Shown here piece by piece: positions 28,414 to 38,636 of a DNA stretch of 64,000 nt. Both the position numbers and the translations under genes were made by a program. The stretch is from Pelagibacteraceae bacterium AG-414-E02 (GTDB lineage Bacteria > Pseudomonadota > Alphaproteobacteria > Pelagibacterales > Pelagibacteraceae). The number at the start of each line of letters is the position of its first letter. Position 1 is the stretch's first letter. The notes under the pieces are model-generated. The model did not search any database. It was not told where the DNA came from and saw only the letters and a program-made list of their open reading frames with translations. Where the stretch lies: assembly GCA_003214615.1 (NCBI GenBank), contig QCLK01000003.1, forward strand, positions 1 through 64,000, written 5' to 3'.

Positions 28414-31400
28414 TGTCTAACGAATATAGATTATCTTCTGGTGGTCAAATTAATAGAAGTGAAAGTATTTCTTTTAAATTTAATGGAAGAACTTTTCATG
28501 GTTATAAAGGTGATACTTTAGCTTCAGCACTACTTGCAAATGGCATACACTTGGTCGGTAGAAGTTTTAAATATCATAGACCCAGGGGAATATTCTCTTC
28601 TGGGGTTGAAGAACCTAATGCTTTAGTCCAAATCATTAAAGATCAAGGTAAAACTGATCCAAATTTACGTGCTACTCAAATTGAAATTTACGAAGGTTTA
28701 AATGCAACAAGTCAGAATTGCTGGCCATCAGTAAACTTTGATTTAGGTTCAATTAACAATTTATTTTCGCCTATTATTCCCGCAGGTTTTTATTATAAAA
28801 CTTTTATGTGGCCAGCAAATCTTTGGGAAAATGTATATGAATATTTTATTAGAAGAGCAGCTGGTTTAGGAAAATCTCCTACTAAAAAAGATCCTGATAA
28901 TTATGATCATATTTATTATCATTGTGAAGTTTTAATTGTTGGAGCTGGACCTGCTGGATTAGTAGCGGCAAAAATTGCTGCAAATGCCGGAAAAAAAGTG
29001 CTCTTAGTTGACGAAAGACCCAATTTTGGTGGAAATCTAAATTTTTCCAACAAAGACTACAATAAAATAAATGGATTAACTCCCTTAGAATGGATTAAAA
29101 AAACTTGTCTAGATTTAGAAAATAATAAAAATATCAAAATATTAAATAGAACGAGTGTTGCGGCATATCATAATTATAATTATTTAATTATGGTGCAAAA
29201 TCTAACAGATCATTTAGCTGACAAAGATAAAAATGATCAAATAAGACAACGTTTGTGGAAAGTAAGAGCAAAAAAAGTAATTTTAGCTACTGGATCAATT
29301 GAAAGACCAATGATTTTTGATTGCAATGATAGACCGGGTATAATGCTTTCTTCAGCAGTTAGAAAATATGCTAATACCTATGGCGTAAAATGCGGTAACA
29401 ACATTAGCTTTTTTACAAACAACGATGATGCTTATGAAACAGCTATTACTTTACATAACAAGGGCGTTAAAATTAATTCAATAATAGACATTCGAGAAAA
29501 ATCAAATGCTGATCTACCAAAAAAGTGTGATGAATTAGGCATTAAAATATATTGGAAAAGCGCTGTAATTTACACAGAAGGATATAAAAAAATTAATAAT
29601 ATACATGTAATGAGCCTCTCAAAAGATAACAGCAGTGTTATTGGAAACAAATTAAAAATAAATTGTGATTTGTTATGTGTCTCTGGTGGTTATACGCCAG
29701 CAGTTCATTTATTTACACAATCAGGTGGCAAATTAGAATATAACGAAAAAAAACATTATTTCTTTCCTAAAAAAAATACTCTTTACCAAATAAGCATTGG
29801 TTCGTGTAATGGAACTTTTGGATTAAAAAATATTATTTCAGAAGCTCAAGAAAAAACTAGAGAGTTTCTCAGTATTAAAGAGGTAGACCGGTTAGATGTT
29901 TTGACACCTAAAGGTGGAGATTTTGAAAATATATGGCTGTTGCCAAGCAATAAAATTTCAGGCAAAACTAAATCTTTCGTTGATTATCAGAATGATTCTA
30001 CGGCAAATGACATAAAACTTGCTTTAAGAGAAGGTTTTAAATCGATTGAACATGTTAAGCGATATACGACTACTGGAATGGCTACAGATCAAGGAAAGAT
30101 TGCCAATATGCACGCGTTAGGAATTATTTCAGAAATTACAAATACTAAGTTGGGCGAATTAGGTACAACAACTTTTCGCCCTCCCTACTCTCCAATTACT
30201 TTTGGAGCTCTTGTAGGAAGAAATGTTGGGAAATTTTTTGATATAACTAGAAAGACCCCAATGCACGATTGGCATGAAAAAAATAATGCAAAATTTGAGG
30301 ATGTTGGCCAGTGGAAAAGGGCTTGGTATTACCCTTCGGATAAGGAAAGTATGTATGATGCTGTTCAAAGAGAATCTAAAGCAGCTAGAACTAGCGCCGG
30401 GATTTTAGATGCTTCAACTTTAGGAAAGATTGATATCCAAGGTAGTGATGCTTCTGAGTTTTTAAATCGTGTTTATACTAATGCGTGGAGTAAACTAGCA
30501 ATAGGAAAATGTAGATATGGGTTAATGCTTAACGATGATGGCATGGTTTATGATGATGGTGTTACAACACGTTTAGACGAAAATCACTATATAATGACAA
30601 CTACAACAGGTGGTGCAGCTACTGTAATGGGCAAGCTTGAAGATTTTCTTCAAACAGAATGGCCTGAATTAAAAGTTTATTTAACTTCTGTAACTGATCA
30701 TTTCGCAACTATAAGCGTATGTGGTCCTCATAGTAAAAAAATATTAGAAAAAGTGACACAAAGTATTGATTATTCGGATGACAACTTTCCTCATATGAGC
30801 TTTAAACATGGTTTAATAGATAAAATAAAATGTCGTGTTATGAGAATAAGTTTCACAGGTGAATTGAGTTACGAAATAAATATTCAAGCTAATTATGGCC
30901 AATCAGTTTGGGAAAAATGTATGTCTGTAGGCAGAGAATACGGAATAACACCATATGGTACAGAGGCTATGCATTTATTAAGAGCTGAAAAAGGTTTTAT
31001 AATAGTAGGTCAAGAAACTGATGGAACTGTTACTCCAGTTGATTTGCAAATGGACTGGATAGTTAGTAAGAAAAAATATGATTTTATAGGAAAAAGATCC
31101 TTGTATAGATCCGACACAATGAGGGAAGATAGAAAACAATATGTGGGCTTATTGACTAATGATCCTAAAGAAATTCTTGAAGAAGGTGCTCAAATTGTAG
31201 CTGAAGTTAAAAGCAAACCGCCCATGGACATGATTGGACATGTAACATCAAGTTATTATAGCCCTAATTTGAATAAATCTATTGCATTAGCCGTTGTAAA
31301 AAATGGAAAGAAATTAAAAGGCAAAAGACTTTATATTCCTATGAAAAACAAAACTATCGAAGTAACAGTATCAGATACAATTTTTTTAGATAAAGAAGGT

Positions 31401-31418
31401 AAGAGGTTAAATGCTTAA
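28413..31418 (+). CDS. soxA: Sarcosine oxidase alpha subunit
   Basis: Largest subunit (1001 residues), which binds NAD and tetrahydrofolate. In order: an N-terminal ferredoxin-like segment (GRTFHGYKGDTLASALLAN ... GRSFKYHRPRGI, about 25-65) without iron-sulfur cysteines, a Rossmann domain VLIVGAGPAGLVAAKIA (about 172-188), an oxidoreductase section ending in TTGMATDQGKIAN, and from about residue 610 a GcvT-like folate domain (MHDWHEKNNAKFEDVGQW ... GTEAMHLLRAEKGFI). It overlaps soxG by 8 bases. The 5,10-methylene-THF product would feed one-carbon metabolism and the glycine is a known growth need of SAR11 cells. Confidence 0.96.
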   Translation: MSNEYRLSSGGQINRSESISFKFNGRTFHGYKGDTLASALLANGIHLVGRSFKYHRPRGIFSSGVEEPNALVQIIKDQGKTDPNLRATQIEIYEGLNATSQNCWPSVNFDLGSINNLFSPIIPAGFYYKTFMWPANLWENVYEYFIRRAAGLGKSPTKKDPDNYDHIYYHCEVLIVGAGPAGLVAAKIAANAGKKVLLVDERPNFGGNLNFSNKDYNKINGLTPLEWIKKTCLDLENNKNIKILNRTSVAAYHNYNYLIMVQNLTDHLADKDKNDQIRQRLWKVRAKKVILATGSIERPMIFDCNDRPGIMLSSAVRKYANTYGVKCGNNISFFTNNDDAYETAITLHNKGVKINSIIDIREKSNADLPKKCDELGIKIYWKSAVIYTEGYKKINNIHVMSLSKDNSSVIGNKLKINCDLLCVSGGYTPAVHLFTQSGGKLEYNEKKHYFFPKKNTLYQISIGSCNGTFGLKNIISEAQEKTREFLSIKEVDRLDVLTPKGGDFENIWLLPSNKISGKTKSFVDYQNDSTANDIKLALREGFKSIEHVKRYTTTGMATDQGKIANMHALGIISEITNTKLGELGTTTFRPPYSPITFGALVGRNVGKFFDITRKTPMHDWHEKNNAKFEDVGQWKRAWYYPSDKESMYDAVQRESKAARTSAGILDASTLGKIDIQGSDASEFLNRVYTNAWSKLAIGKCRYGLMLNDDGMVYDDGVTTRLDENHYIMTTTTGGAATVMGKLEDFLQTEWPELKVYLTSVTDHFATISVCGPHSKKILEKVTQSIDYSDDNFPHMSFKHGLIDKIKCRVMRISFTGELSYEINIQANYGQSVWEKCMSVGREYGITPYGTEAMHLLRAEKGFIIVGQETDGTVTPVDLQMDWIVSKKKYDFIGKRSLYRSDTMREDRKQYVGLLTNDPKEILEEGAQIVAEVKSKPPMDMIGHVTSSYYSPNLNKSIALAVVKNGKKLKGKRLYIPMKNKTIEVTVSDTIFLDKEGKRLNA

Positions 31419-31980
31419 TTTCATATCACCAATTACTGAAAGTCATACTTATAATAATTTTTCGATGAGTGAAAAAACTCCTATAACAAAGATTAATTTG
31501 AGAGGTGATTTGGAAAATAAAGATTTTGCTAGTAAAGCTGGAAAAATATTAGGGATGATTCTTCCTAATGAAGCATGCACAACTTCCACAAAAGAAAAAA
31601 TAACTTGTATGTGGTTAGGACCTAATGAATGGCTTTTGGTTTCAAATGATACTATAGATAAAAAATCTAATAACCATGAGTTAGAACGGTTATTATTTAA
31701 AGATATTTCAAAAACAAATTTAGGTGCTGTCACAAATGTTAGTGACCATTACACTATATTTAATTTATCTGGCTCTAATATTTTTGAGATCCTCTCTAAA
31801 GGATCTCCATTTGATTTTGATTCAGAATATTTTGGAGATAATAAGGTAGTTCAAACCATACTTAACCATGTAGATGTTACTATACATAGAAAAACAAAAG
31901 AGAATGTTGATCTTTATGTTAGAAGATCTTTTTCAGATTACTTATGGGCTTGGATTAAAGATAGCTCTAGATTTATCTAA
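31411..31980 (+). CDS. soxG: Sarcosine oxidase gamma subunit
   Basis: Gamma subunit (189 residues) that packs against the folate domain of SoxA. The sequence shows the family pattern TCMWLGPNEWLLVS (about 67-80), VTNVSDHYTIFNLSG and the C-terminal VRRSFSDYLWAWIKD. It is the least conserved sox subunit, and identification rests partly on its place after soxA. Its last 39 bases overlap the 3' end of the convergent MATE transporter gene, so both C-termini share one stretch of DNA. Confidence 0.93.
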   Translation: MLNFISPITESHTYNNFSMSEKTPITKINLRGDLENKDFASKAGKILGMILPNEACTTSTKEKITCMWLGPNEWLLVSNDTIDKKSNNHELERLLFKDISKTNLGAVTNVSDHYTIFNLSGSNIFEILSKGSPFDFDSEYFGDNKVVQTILNHVDVTIHRKTKENVDLYVRRSFSDYLWAWIKDSSRFI

Positions 31981-33303
31981 TCTTGTTTTAAAATAATAGA
32001 TAATAATCAAGAAATATGAAATTGAGAAAAACCAATTTATTCCTACCCATATCCAAAAAAAGGTGCTAAAACTCGCATCAATATATTTTGCTATATAAAA
32101 TACTACTATTGGATTAAGTACATTTCTAAAAAGATTTGAAATCATTGCCATTTCTGATTTTTTCAAAGCCATAAAAAAACCATTTGATAGAAAAAAGACT
32201 GGGTATGCAGGTAAAACGAATGCTGAAATTTTTAAATACCTTTCACCATATTCTATTACTTCAGGATCATTTGAAAATATGCTTGTAATAATACTTGCTG
32301 ATATAAAAACAATTATTCCAGAAATAAGCATAATAATAAAAGCATATTTTATGGCGGTAAAATAAGTTTCTTTTATTCTGTTGAAATTTTTAGCACCATA
32401 ATTTTGAGCTATTATTGATATAATTGCTGTGTTGATACCTAAAATAGGAAGTAAAACTACCTGTTCAATTCTAGTCCCTGCCCCATAACCTGCTGCCGCA
32501 TATTCTCCTGACTGACCAACATAGGTAAAAATAATAGCTGCAGCTAACGCATAACCGCAAATTGATACTGTTATAGGCATAGATTGAAAAAAAATGTTTT
32601 TAAAGAAAATAAATTTTGGTATTAGATAATTTTTATTTATCTCTCTTATTCTTTTGTTTTTTAAGATCTTAGTCAAAACAATAATTAATGACACTGATTG
32701 TGCAATTATAGTTGCAATACCAATACCTTTCACTCCCATTGCAGGCACAAAAAGGAAACCAAAAATTAGAATTGGATTTAGAACAATATTAAGAAAGAAA
32801 GATAAAACTAAAACATTTCGATAAGTTTTTGTATCACCCTCAGCATGCAGAAATGAATTTAACGCAACAACTAAAATAAAAAGGACCGATCCTAAATAAA
32901 TCACATTTGTATATTCTAGGCCTAAAAAAACAACTTCATCACTTGATCCCATTAAATAAAAAACTTTTTCAGCATAAGTTAGTCCAAAATAGGTGATAAT
33001 TATAGAAACAAAAATTCCGTAAAAAATAATGTGTGTAAAATAATATAAAATTTTATTTTTATCTTTTTCACCAATACTATTACCGATTAATGCAGTACCA
33101 GCCACGGTAACTCCAATAGATGTTGCTACTATTATAAAATAGATAGGAAAAGATTTACTCAATGCTGATAGTGCCTCGGGTGATATTCTTCCAGCAAAGA
33201 AAGTATCTACGATATTATAAAGTGTTTGAAAAAGAGTACCCACCATAGCAGGCAGAGCAAGCTTTTGGACTAATTTTGGAATATTGTCTTTTAATAAATT
33301 CAT
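31942..33303 (-). CDS. MATE-family multidrug/sodium efflux transporter
   Basis: Inner-membrane protein of 453 residues with twelve predicted helices in two MatE repeats. The N-terminus PKLVQKLALPAMVGTLFQTLYNIVDTFFAGR is a typical MATE opening, and NPILIFGFLFVPAMGVKGIGIATI and AAGYGAGTRIEQVVLLPILGIN mark the first repeat end and second repeat start. Substrates cannot be inferred. It follows trhO upstream with two bases between, and its 3' end runs 39 bases into soxG on the other strand. Confidence 0.92.
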   Translation of the reverse strand: MNLLKDNIPKLVQKLALPAMVGTLFQTLYNIVDTFFAGRISPEALSALSKSFPIYFIIVATSIGVTVAGTALIGNSIGEKDKNKILYYFTHIIFYGIFVSIIITYFGLTYAEKVFYLMGSSDEVVFLGLEYTNVIYLGSVLFILVVALNSFLHAEGDTKTYRNVLVLSFFLNIVLNPILIFGFLFVPAMGVKGIGIATIIAQSVSLIIVLTKILKNKRIREINKNYLIPKFIFFKNIFFQSMPITVSICGYALAAAIIFTYVGQSGEYAAAGYGAGTRIEQVVLLPILGINTAIISIIAQNYGAKNFNRIKETYFTAIKYAFIIMLISGIIVFISASIITSIFSNDPEVIEYGERYLKISAFVLPAYPVFFLSNGFFMALKKSEMAMISNLFRNVLNPIVVFYIAKYIDASFSTFFWIWVGINWFFSISYFLIIIYYFKTRLDKSRAIFNPSP

Positions 33304-33305
33304 TT

Positions 33306-34205
33306 TTAAAATTCTTTTTGGAATATGTGCTTTTTTCCTAGTTTTTTAGCAAGATTTATTTGTTTTTGTCTCATTCTGAATCTCTCTTTTTGTGAGGGTT
33401 TTAAGTGGTCGTGACAATTTGGACATGATACTCCCTCTTCATATTTTTTTGATTTCTTGTCTTTAAAAGAAATGGGCTTTCTACATCCACTACACATTGA
33501 AAATGAACCGGGAGTTAAGCCATGTCTAATTGAAACCCTATTATCAAAAACATAACATTCGCCTCTCCATAAACTTTTTTCTTTTTTTATTTTTTTCAAA
33601 TAATTTATAATTCCACCTTTTAACTGAAAAACATTTTTAAAACCTTTTTTTTCAAGAAAGGTACTTGCTTTTTCACACCTTATTCCACCAGTACAAAACA
33701 TTGCTATAGTTTTTTCTTTATTTAAATTTTTTAAATAAGTTGGAAATTCCCGAAAATTGTTAACATTTGGATTTATTGATTTCTTAAATGTACCAACTTT
33801 GTATTCAAAAGGTTTCCTTACATCTAATAAAAAAGTATTTTTATCTCTTATTAATTTATTCCATTTAACAGGATCCACATGATTTTTAAATTTTCTCTTT
33901 GCAATTTTTATTCCCATAGGAACAACTTCTTTTTTTATTTTAACTTTTCCTCTGTGAAAAGGTTGATAACTACACTTGGACAAATTTATGTTATCAAAGG
34001 TACTAAAGTTAAAAGTTTTTTTTATTTTATTTATAGCATTGTTTAAAATTTTTTTCTTAGCCGATATCGTCCCGTTAATTCCTTCTCTTGAAATAATTAT
34101 AGATCCTCTAATGCCGTTATTCATAAAATATACCTGCATAACATTTTTATTTTTTTTTATATCTGATATTTTTATAAACTTGTAAAATCCTGAGATATAA
34201 TACAT
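33306..34205 (-). CDS. trhO: tRNA uridine(34) hydroxylase (rhodanese-domain, YceA family)
   Basis: Hydroxylates uridine 34 in a subset of tRNAs, an oxygen-dependent step toward wobble modification. The 299-residue protein has the N-terminal acylphosphatase-like part (GINGTISAKKKI), the central rhodanese domain with active-site loop MFCTGGIRCEKAS (catalytic Cys about 170) and a C-terminal CSGCRKPI ... CPNC segment that could bind zinc. It starts inside the stop of the O-methyltransferase gene (TAATG overlap). It was earlier called rhodanese-related sulfurtransferase. Confidence 0.92.
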   Translation of the reverse strand: MYYISGFYKFIKISDIKKNKNVMQVYFMNNGIRGSIIISREGINGTISAKKKILNNAINKIKKTFNFSTFDNINLSKCSYQPFHRGKVKIKKEVVPMGIKIAKRKFKNHVDPVKWNKLIRDKNTFLLDVRKPFEYKVGTFKKSINPNVNNFREFPTYLKNLNKEKTIAMFCTGGIRCEKASTFLEKKGFKNVFQLKGGIINYLKKIKKEKSLWRGECYVFDNRVSIRHGLTPGSFSMCSGCRKPISFKDKKSKKYEEGVSCPNCHDHLKPSQKERFRMRQKQINLAKKLGKKHIFQKEF

Positions 34206-34861
34206 TACAACTTTCTACAAACTGTAAGACCATCGCCAACAGGAATGATTAGATTTTCTGTTCTTTTATCTTTATTTACGTAAATGTTAAATTCTTTGAT
34301 GACTGTAGTTAATTTATCTCGTTTTTTCGTATCAACTACCTCACCATGCCACAAAACATTATCAACTATAATCAAACCATTTTTTTCTATTAAATCTAAC
34401 GATTTTTCATAATAATTTTTATAATTTTCTTTATCTGCATCAATAAAAACAAGATCAAATTTCTGCTCCCTTTTTTTAAAATTACTTATGCTTTCAAGAG
34501 CTGGACCAATAATTGTCTTAACTTTGTTTTCCTGTTTTGCTTTTTTAAAAAAATTGGATGCAATTTTATTTCTTTCTGCATTTTTATCTAAGGTAACCAA
34601 CTTTCCGTCACTGGGCAGAGATAAAGACATGGTTAGACCGCTTAAACCTGTAAATGTCCCTATTTCTAAAATCTTTTTGATATTTGAGATTTTAATAATT
34701 AAATGCAGAAAATGACATTGTGATACAGAAATCTGCATTCTTTTAATGTCGCCTAAAGTGTTATTGTATGAAATTATTTCCTTTTGAACCGTTGTTAGTT
34801 CAAGTGAATGATTATTAATATAATTTTCAATTTCTTTCGTAATTACAAGATTTGATCCCAT
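34205..34861 (-). CDS. O-methyltransferase (caffeoyl-CoA O-methyltransferase-like, family 3)
   Basis: Class I SAM methyltransferase of 218 residues. The SAM site is ILEIGTFTGLSGLTMSLSLP (about 62-81), followed by LVTLDKNAER (acidic motif II) and DLVFIDADKENYKNYYEKSL with a metal-binding Asp pair, then LIIVDNVLWHGEVVD. That set is typical of the Mg-dependent COMT/YrrM group. It may methylate a catechol or the wobble hydroxyuridine in some family members; since trhO follows directly, a link to 5-hydroxyuridine (TrmR-type 5-methoxyuridine formation) is attractive. That link is inference. Confidence 0.87.
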   Translation of the reverse strand: MGSNLVITKEIENYINNHSLELTTVQKEIISYNNTLGDIKRMQISVSQCHFLHLIIKISNIKKILEIGTFTGLSGLTMSLSLPSDGKLVTLDKNAERNKIASNFFKKAKQENKVKTIIGPALESISNFKKREQKFDLVFIDADKENYKNYYEKSLDLIEKNGLIIVDNVLWHGEVVDTKKRDKLTTVIKEFNIYVNKDKRTENLIIPVGDGLTVCRKL

Positions 34862-34866
34862 TTTAT

Positions 34867-36333
34867 CTAGTGGAGTTTATTTTTAAGAATCTCATTTACT
34901 AATTGTGGATTAGCTTTTCCTTTAGATGCTTTCATTACTTCACCAACAAAATAACCAAAAAGCTTTTCTTTACCGGATTTGTATTGTGCCACTTTATCTT
35001 GATTTTTTGATATCACAGCGACTATTATTTTTTCCAATTCTTTAGGGTCACTTTGTTGTAACAAACCCTCTTTTTCGACTATTTGTTTTGGATCTTTGTC
35101 ATCGGACTGCATTTTTTCAAAAACATCCTTGGCTATCTTTCCTGAAATTTTTCCTGAAGTGATCATTTTAATTAATGAGGATAGATTCTTAGCGCTTATA
35201 GGTGATTGTTTAATTGAGAGATTTTTTTTATTTAAAACTGCGAATAGCTCGACTGTAATCCAATTTGTGGCTAATTTTTTATCACAACCTTTAATCACTT
35301 CCTCGTAATAATCTGAAATTTCTTTTTCAGAAACTAATATATTTGCTTCATAAGAAGATAAATTATGTTCTTTTATAAATCTTTCTTTTTTTTGATCGGG
35401 TAATTCTGGTAGTTCTTTTTTTAATTTATCAATTAAGTCTTTATCTAAATTGAGGGGTAATAAATCTGGATCTGGAAAATACCTATAATCATGAGCATCT
35501 TCTTTAGAGCGCATAGATCGAGTAGAATTTTTTTTTGTGTCAAATAATCTTGTTTCTTGATCTATAATTTTTCCAGACTCTAATAGTTGAATCTGTCTAT
35601 TAGCTTCATATTCAATAGCCATTTCCATAAATTTAATTGAATTTACGTTTTTAATTTCACATCTGGTTCCAAACTTCTTATCTCCAACTGTTCTTACTGA
35701 AACATTAACGTCTGCTCTCAAAGATCCTTCTTGCATATTTCCATCGCAAGTTCCTAGATAACGCATAATTGATCTTAACTTCTTTATATAAAAGTTTACT
35801 TCTTGAGGTGATCTTAAATCCGGCTTGCTAACAATTTCCATTAAAGCAACTCCAGATCGGTTAAGATCTACGAACGAATTTTCTGGATCCATATCATGTA
35901 TACTTTTTCCTGCATCTTGCTCTAAATGAAGGCGTTCAATCCCAATTTTTTTTGTACCATATGGCATATCAAGAATAACCTCGCCCTCTCCCACTATTGG
36001 ATTTTTATATTGTGAGATTTGATAGCCTTGTGGTAAATCTGCATAAAAATAATTTTTTCTATCAAAAACAGAGTTTAAATTTATTTTTGCTTTTAAACCC
36101 AAACCAGTTTTAATGCTTTGCTCTATACAAAATTGATTAATTACTGGAAGCATACCAGGAAATCCAGAATCGACTAAGCTTACCTGGGTATTCGGTTCGC
36201 TCCCAAATTTTGTTGAAGATGAAGAAAAAAGTTTAGATTGTGATAAGACTTGAGCATGAACCTCCAAACCTATAATTACTTCCCACTTATCTTTCTCTCC
36301 ATTTATAAAATAATCAAATTTTTTTTCTGTCAT
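34867..36333 (-). CDS. gatB: Asp-tRNA(Asn)/Glu-tRNA(Gln) amidotransferase subunit B
   Basis: tRNA-binding and kinase subunit of GatCAB, which turns Glu-tRNA(Gln) and/or Asp-tRNA(Asn) into the amide form. The 488-residue protein has [13 protein letters not shown] near the start, [17 protein letters not shown], the HLEQDAGKS loop and [14 protein letters not shown], all GatB hallmarks, and the YqeY-like tail. I chose ATG 36333, which overlaps the gatA stop as TAATG; the longer frame adds four residues. The gatC-gatA-gatB order is the usual one. Confidence 0.96.
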   Translation of the reverse strand: MTEKKFDYFINGEKDKWEVIIGLEVHAQVLSQSKLFSSSSTKFGSEPNTQVSLVDSGFPGMLPVINQFCIEQSIKTGLGLKAKINLNSVFDRKNYFYADLPQGYQISQYKNPIVGEGEVILDMPYGTKKIGIERLHLEQDAGKSIHDMDPENSFVDLNRSGVALMEIVSKPDLRSPQEVNFYIKKLRSIMRYLGTCDGNMQEGSLRADVNVSVRTVGDKKFGTRCEIKNVNSIKFMEMAIEYEANRQIQLLESGKIIDQETRLFDTKKNSTRSMRSKEDAHDYRYFPDPDLLPLNLDKDLIDKLKKELPELPDQKKERFIKEHNLSSYEANILVSEKEISDYYEEVIKGCDKKLATNWITVELFAVLNKKNLSIKQSPISAKNLSSLIKMITSGKISGKIAKDVFEKMQSDDKDPKQIVEKEGLLQQSDPKELEKIIVAVISKNQDKVAQYKSGKEKLFGYFVGEVMKASKGKANPQLVNEILKNKLH

Positions 36334-37787
36334 TAAGTCCACCAAACACTATAATTTTTCTTAAAATTAGCTCTTTTTTCTATAGCTAAAGACAAATTTA
36401 ATATCGTCTGTTCATCAAATGCTTTTCCAATAAGCTGCAATCCCAATGGTAAATTATTTTTATCGTAGCCTGCTGGAACAGAAATTGCTGGTAAACCTGA
36501 TAAATTTACTGGCACCGTAAAAATGTCATTTAAATACATTGATACAGGATCATCTGATTTATCTCCTATTTTAAACGCTGAGCTCGGTGTTGATGGTGTC
36601 AATATAGCATCTACATCTTTAAAAGCTTTATCAAAATCATTTTTAATTAATTGTCTAACTTTTTGTGCTTTTAAGTAATAGGCATCATAATAACCGGAAG
36701 ATAATACATATGTGCCTATTAAAATTCTTCTTTTTACCTCATTACCAAAACCTTCTGATCTAGTATTCTCGTACATTTCTATTAAATTTTTTCCTACAGC
36801 CCTGTGGCCATACTTAACTCCATCATATCTAGCTAAATTTGAAGATGCCTCTGCTGGTGCGACTATATAATAAGCTGGGAGCGCATACATTGTGTGTTCT
36901 AGCGAAATATTTTTTATTATTGCCCCAGCATCTTTTAAATATTCTATACCTTTTTTCCAAAGATCATCTATCTCGGTTGGCATTTTATCAACTCTATACT
37001 CCTTAGGGATTCCTATTTTTAAACCTTTTATTTTTTCAGTTAAATTTGAAGAATAATTCTCGATTTTTTTATTTACGGATGTTGAATCTTTTGAATCATA
37101 ACCTGACATAGCTTGTAATAGCAAAGCACTATCTTCTACACTGTTGGTCATAGGTCCTGCTTGATCTAATGATGATGCAAATGCAACTATTCCCCATCTT
37201 GAACATCTTCCGTATGTAGGTTTTAATCCCACCGTTCCAGTAAAAGAAGCTGGCTGCCTGATAGATCCACCAGTATCAGTTCCAATAGTTGCTGGAGTAA
37301 GACCTGCAGCTAAAGCAGACGCTGAACCACCTGATGAACCTCCCGGAACTAATTTTTCACCATAAGGATTTTTTACATTTCCAAAAAAGCTTGTCTCATT
37401 AGAAGATCCCATAGCAAATTCATCACAATTTAATTTTCCTAATAAAAAAGCACCTTGCGACCAAAGATTACTAGTAACTGTTGATTCATAGGTTGGGATA
37501 AAATTATGTAATATTTTACTACCAGCTGTGGTTTTAACATTTTTTGTACAAAACAAATCCTTGACTGCAATAGGAACACCTGACAACAAACCCTTATAAT
37601 CTTTTTTTTTATCAAAATTTTTTGAAATTTCTAATGCTTCATCAAAACATTCAGTAATATATGTGTTTAATTTTTTAGACTTTTTAGAACTATCAATAAA
37701 TGATTTTGTCACTTCCTCAGATGAAAAATCCTTTTTTTTTATTCCATTAACTATTTTTGTTAGAGATAATTCTGAAATTTTAGACAT
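36333..37787 (-). CDS. gatA: Asp-tRNA(Asn)/Glu-tRNA(Gln) amidotransferase subunit A
   Basis: Glutaminase/amidase subunit of GatCAB that frees ammonia and channels it to GatB. The amidase-signature triad is seen as IAVKD (Lys), [14 protein letters not shown] and [15 protein letters not shown] (the two serines), about residues 75-180. The preferred start is the ATG at 37787 ([12 protein letters not shown]), one base after the gatC stop; the frame extends 13 codons further upstream into gatC with no family match. At 484 residues it has the normal length. Confidence 0.96.
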   Translation of the reverse strand: MSKISELSLTKIVNGIKKKDFSSEEVTKSFIDSSKKSKKLNTYITECFDEALEISKNFDKKKDYKGLLSGVPIAVKDLFCTKNVKTTAGSKILHNFIPTYESTVTSNLWSQGAFLLGKLNCDEFAMGSSNETSFFGNVKNPYGEKLVPGGSSGGSASALAAGLTPATIGTDTGGSIRQPASFTGTVGLKPTYGRCSRWGIVAFASSLDQAGPMTNSVEDSALLLQAMSGYDSKDSTSVNKKIENYSSNLTEKIKGLKIGIPKEYRVDKMPTEIDDLWKKGIEYLKDAGAIIKNISLEHTMYALPAYYIVAPAEASSNLARYDGVKYGHRAVGKNLIEMYENTRSEGFGNEVKRRILIGTYVLSSGYYDAYYLKAQKVRQLIKNDFDKAFKDVDAILTPSTPSSAFKIGDKSDDPVSMYLNDIFTVPVNLSGLPAISVPAGYDKNNLPLGLQLIGKAFDEQTILNLSLAIEKRANFKKNYSVWWT

Positions 37788-37788
37788 T

Positions 37789-38076
37789 TTATTCAATAAC
37801 CTTTGGGACGACAAAAAATTCATCATTTTTTTCTGGGGAATTTTTCAGTATTTGATCCCTTATTTTTCCATCTTTTACTTCATCTTTTCTAGATTTAAGT
37901 GAAGCATTTATAATTGATGTTAATGGAGTTGTTTTATCTGTATTGAGTTTGTTTAAACTCTCAATAAATTTCATTATTGATGTTAGATCTTTAGATAAAC
38001 TTTCTACCTTATTTTCATCCAATGAAATTCTTGCTAATTTTGATATGTGTTTTACTGTATCTTTATCTATTGACAT
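37789..38076 (-). CDS. gatC: Asp-tRNA(Asn)/Glu-tRNA(Gln) amidotransferase subunit C
   Basis: Small stabilising subunit (95 residues) wrapping around GatA. The sequence begins [21 protein letters not shown], the standard GatC opening, with [17 protein letters not shown] and R(K)DEV and an N/PEK...FFVVPKVIE ending. It is the first gene of gatCAB and is divergent from ruvX with a 41-base gap. No separate asparaginyl- or glutaminyl-tRNA synthetase gene is in the window to decide which tRNA is served. Confidence 0.95.
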   Translation of the reverse strand: MSIDKDTVKHISKLARISLDENKVESLSKDLTSIMKFIESLNKLNTDKTTPLTSIINASLKSRKDEVKDGKIRDQILKNSPEKNDEFFVVPKVIE

Positions 38077-38117
38077 TTGAGATTATTGGCAAATAAGTAA
38101 GGAAAATAGCATTTAAG

Positions 38118-38588
38118 ATGAAAACATACAATATATACGGTATAGATGAGTTTAAAAAAACTATTGGAAACAATTCCAGATTGTTGGGAATTGACCCAGG
38201 TAGCAAAAATATAGGATTTGCTATATGTGATGAAAACAAAAAAGTTGCGACACCACTTAAAGTTATACAAAAAACAAAGTTTCAAATTTTATTGGTAGAA
38301 ATCAATCAAATAATTAAAGAAAATCATATAAAAGGAATCATCATTGGGAATCCAATAAATATGGACGGTTCATTAGGAAAATCGTCTCAATCAACCTACG
38401 ATTTTGCTAATAATTTATCAAAAAATATTACCATACCTATCGCTTTATGGGATGAACGTCTTTCCAGTGAAGCTAGCTTCAAAATAACCAAAGAATTGGG
38501 CACAAATGTAACTGATAGAGTCAAAAAGTTAGATAAAAATGCTGCTGCTTTTATACTGCAAGGTGCAATAGATTATTTATCTAATTGA
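38118..38588 (+). CDS. ruvX: Putative Holliday junction resolvase / pre-16S rRNA nuclease (YqgF)
   Basis: RNase H-fold nuclease of 156 residues; in E. coli the homologue matures the 16S rRNA 5' end. The fold shows LLGIDPGSKNIGFAICD (about 22-38, first acidic residue), IIIGNPINMDGSLG, and WDERLSS with NVTDRVKKLDKNAAAFILQGAIDYL at the C-terminus. An N-terminal extension of about 20 residues before the core is slightly long. It is divergent from gatC and followed 48 bases later by pyrB. Confidence 0.92.
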   Translation: MKTYNIYGIDEFKKTIGNNSRLLGIDPGSKNIGFAICDENKKVATPLKVIQKTKFQILLVEINQIIKENHIKGIIIGNPINMDGSLGKSSQSTYDFANNLSKNITIPIALWDERLSSEASFKITKELGTNVTDRVKKLDKNAAAFILQGAIDYLSN

Positions 38589-38636
38589 TTAAAAAGCTTG
38601 CATAGTTACCCTTAAAGGACTATAGAGTTGATTTTA

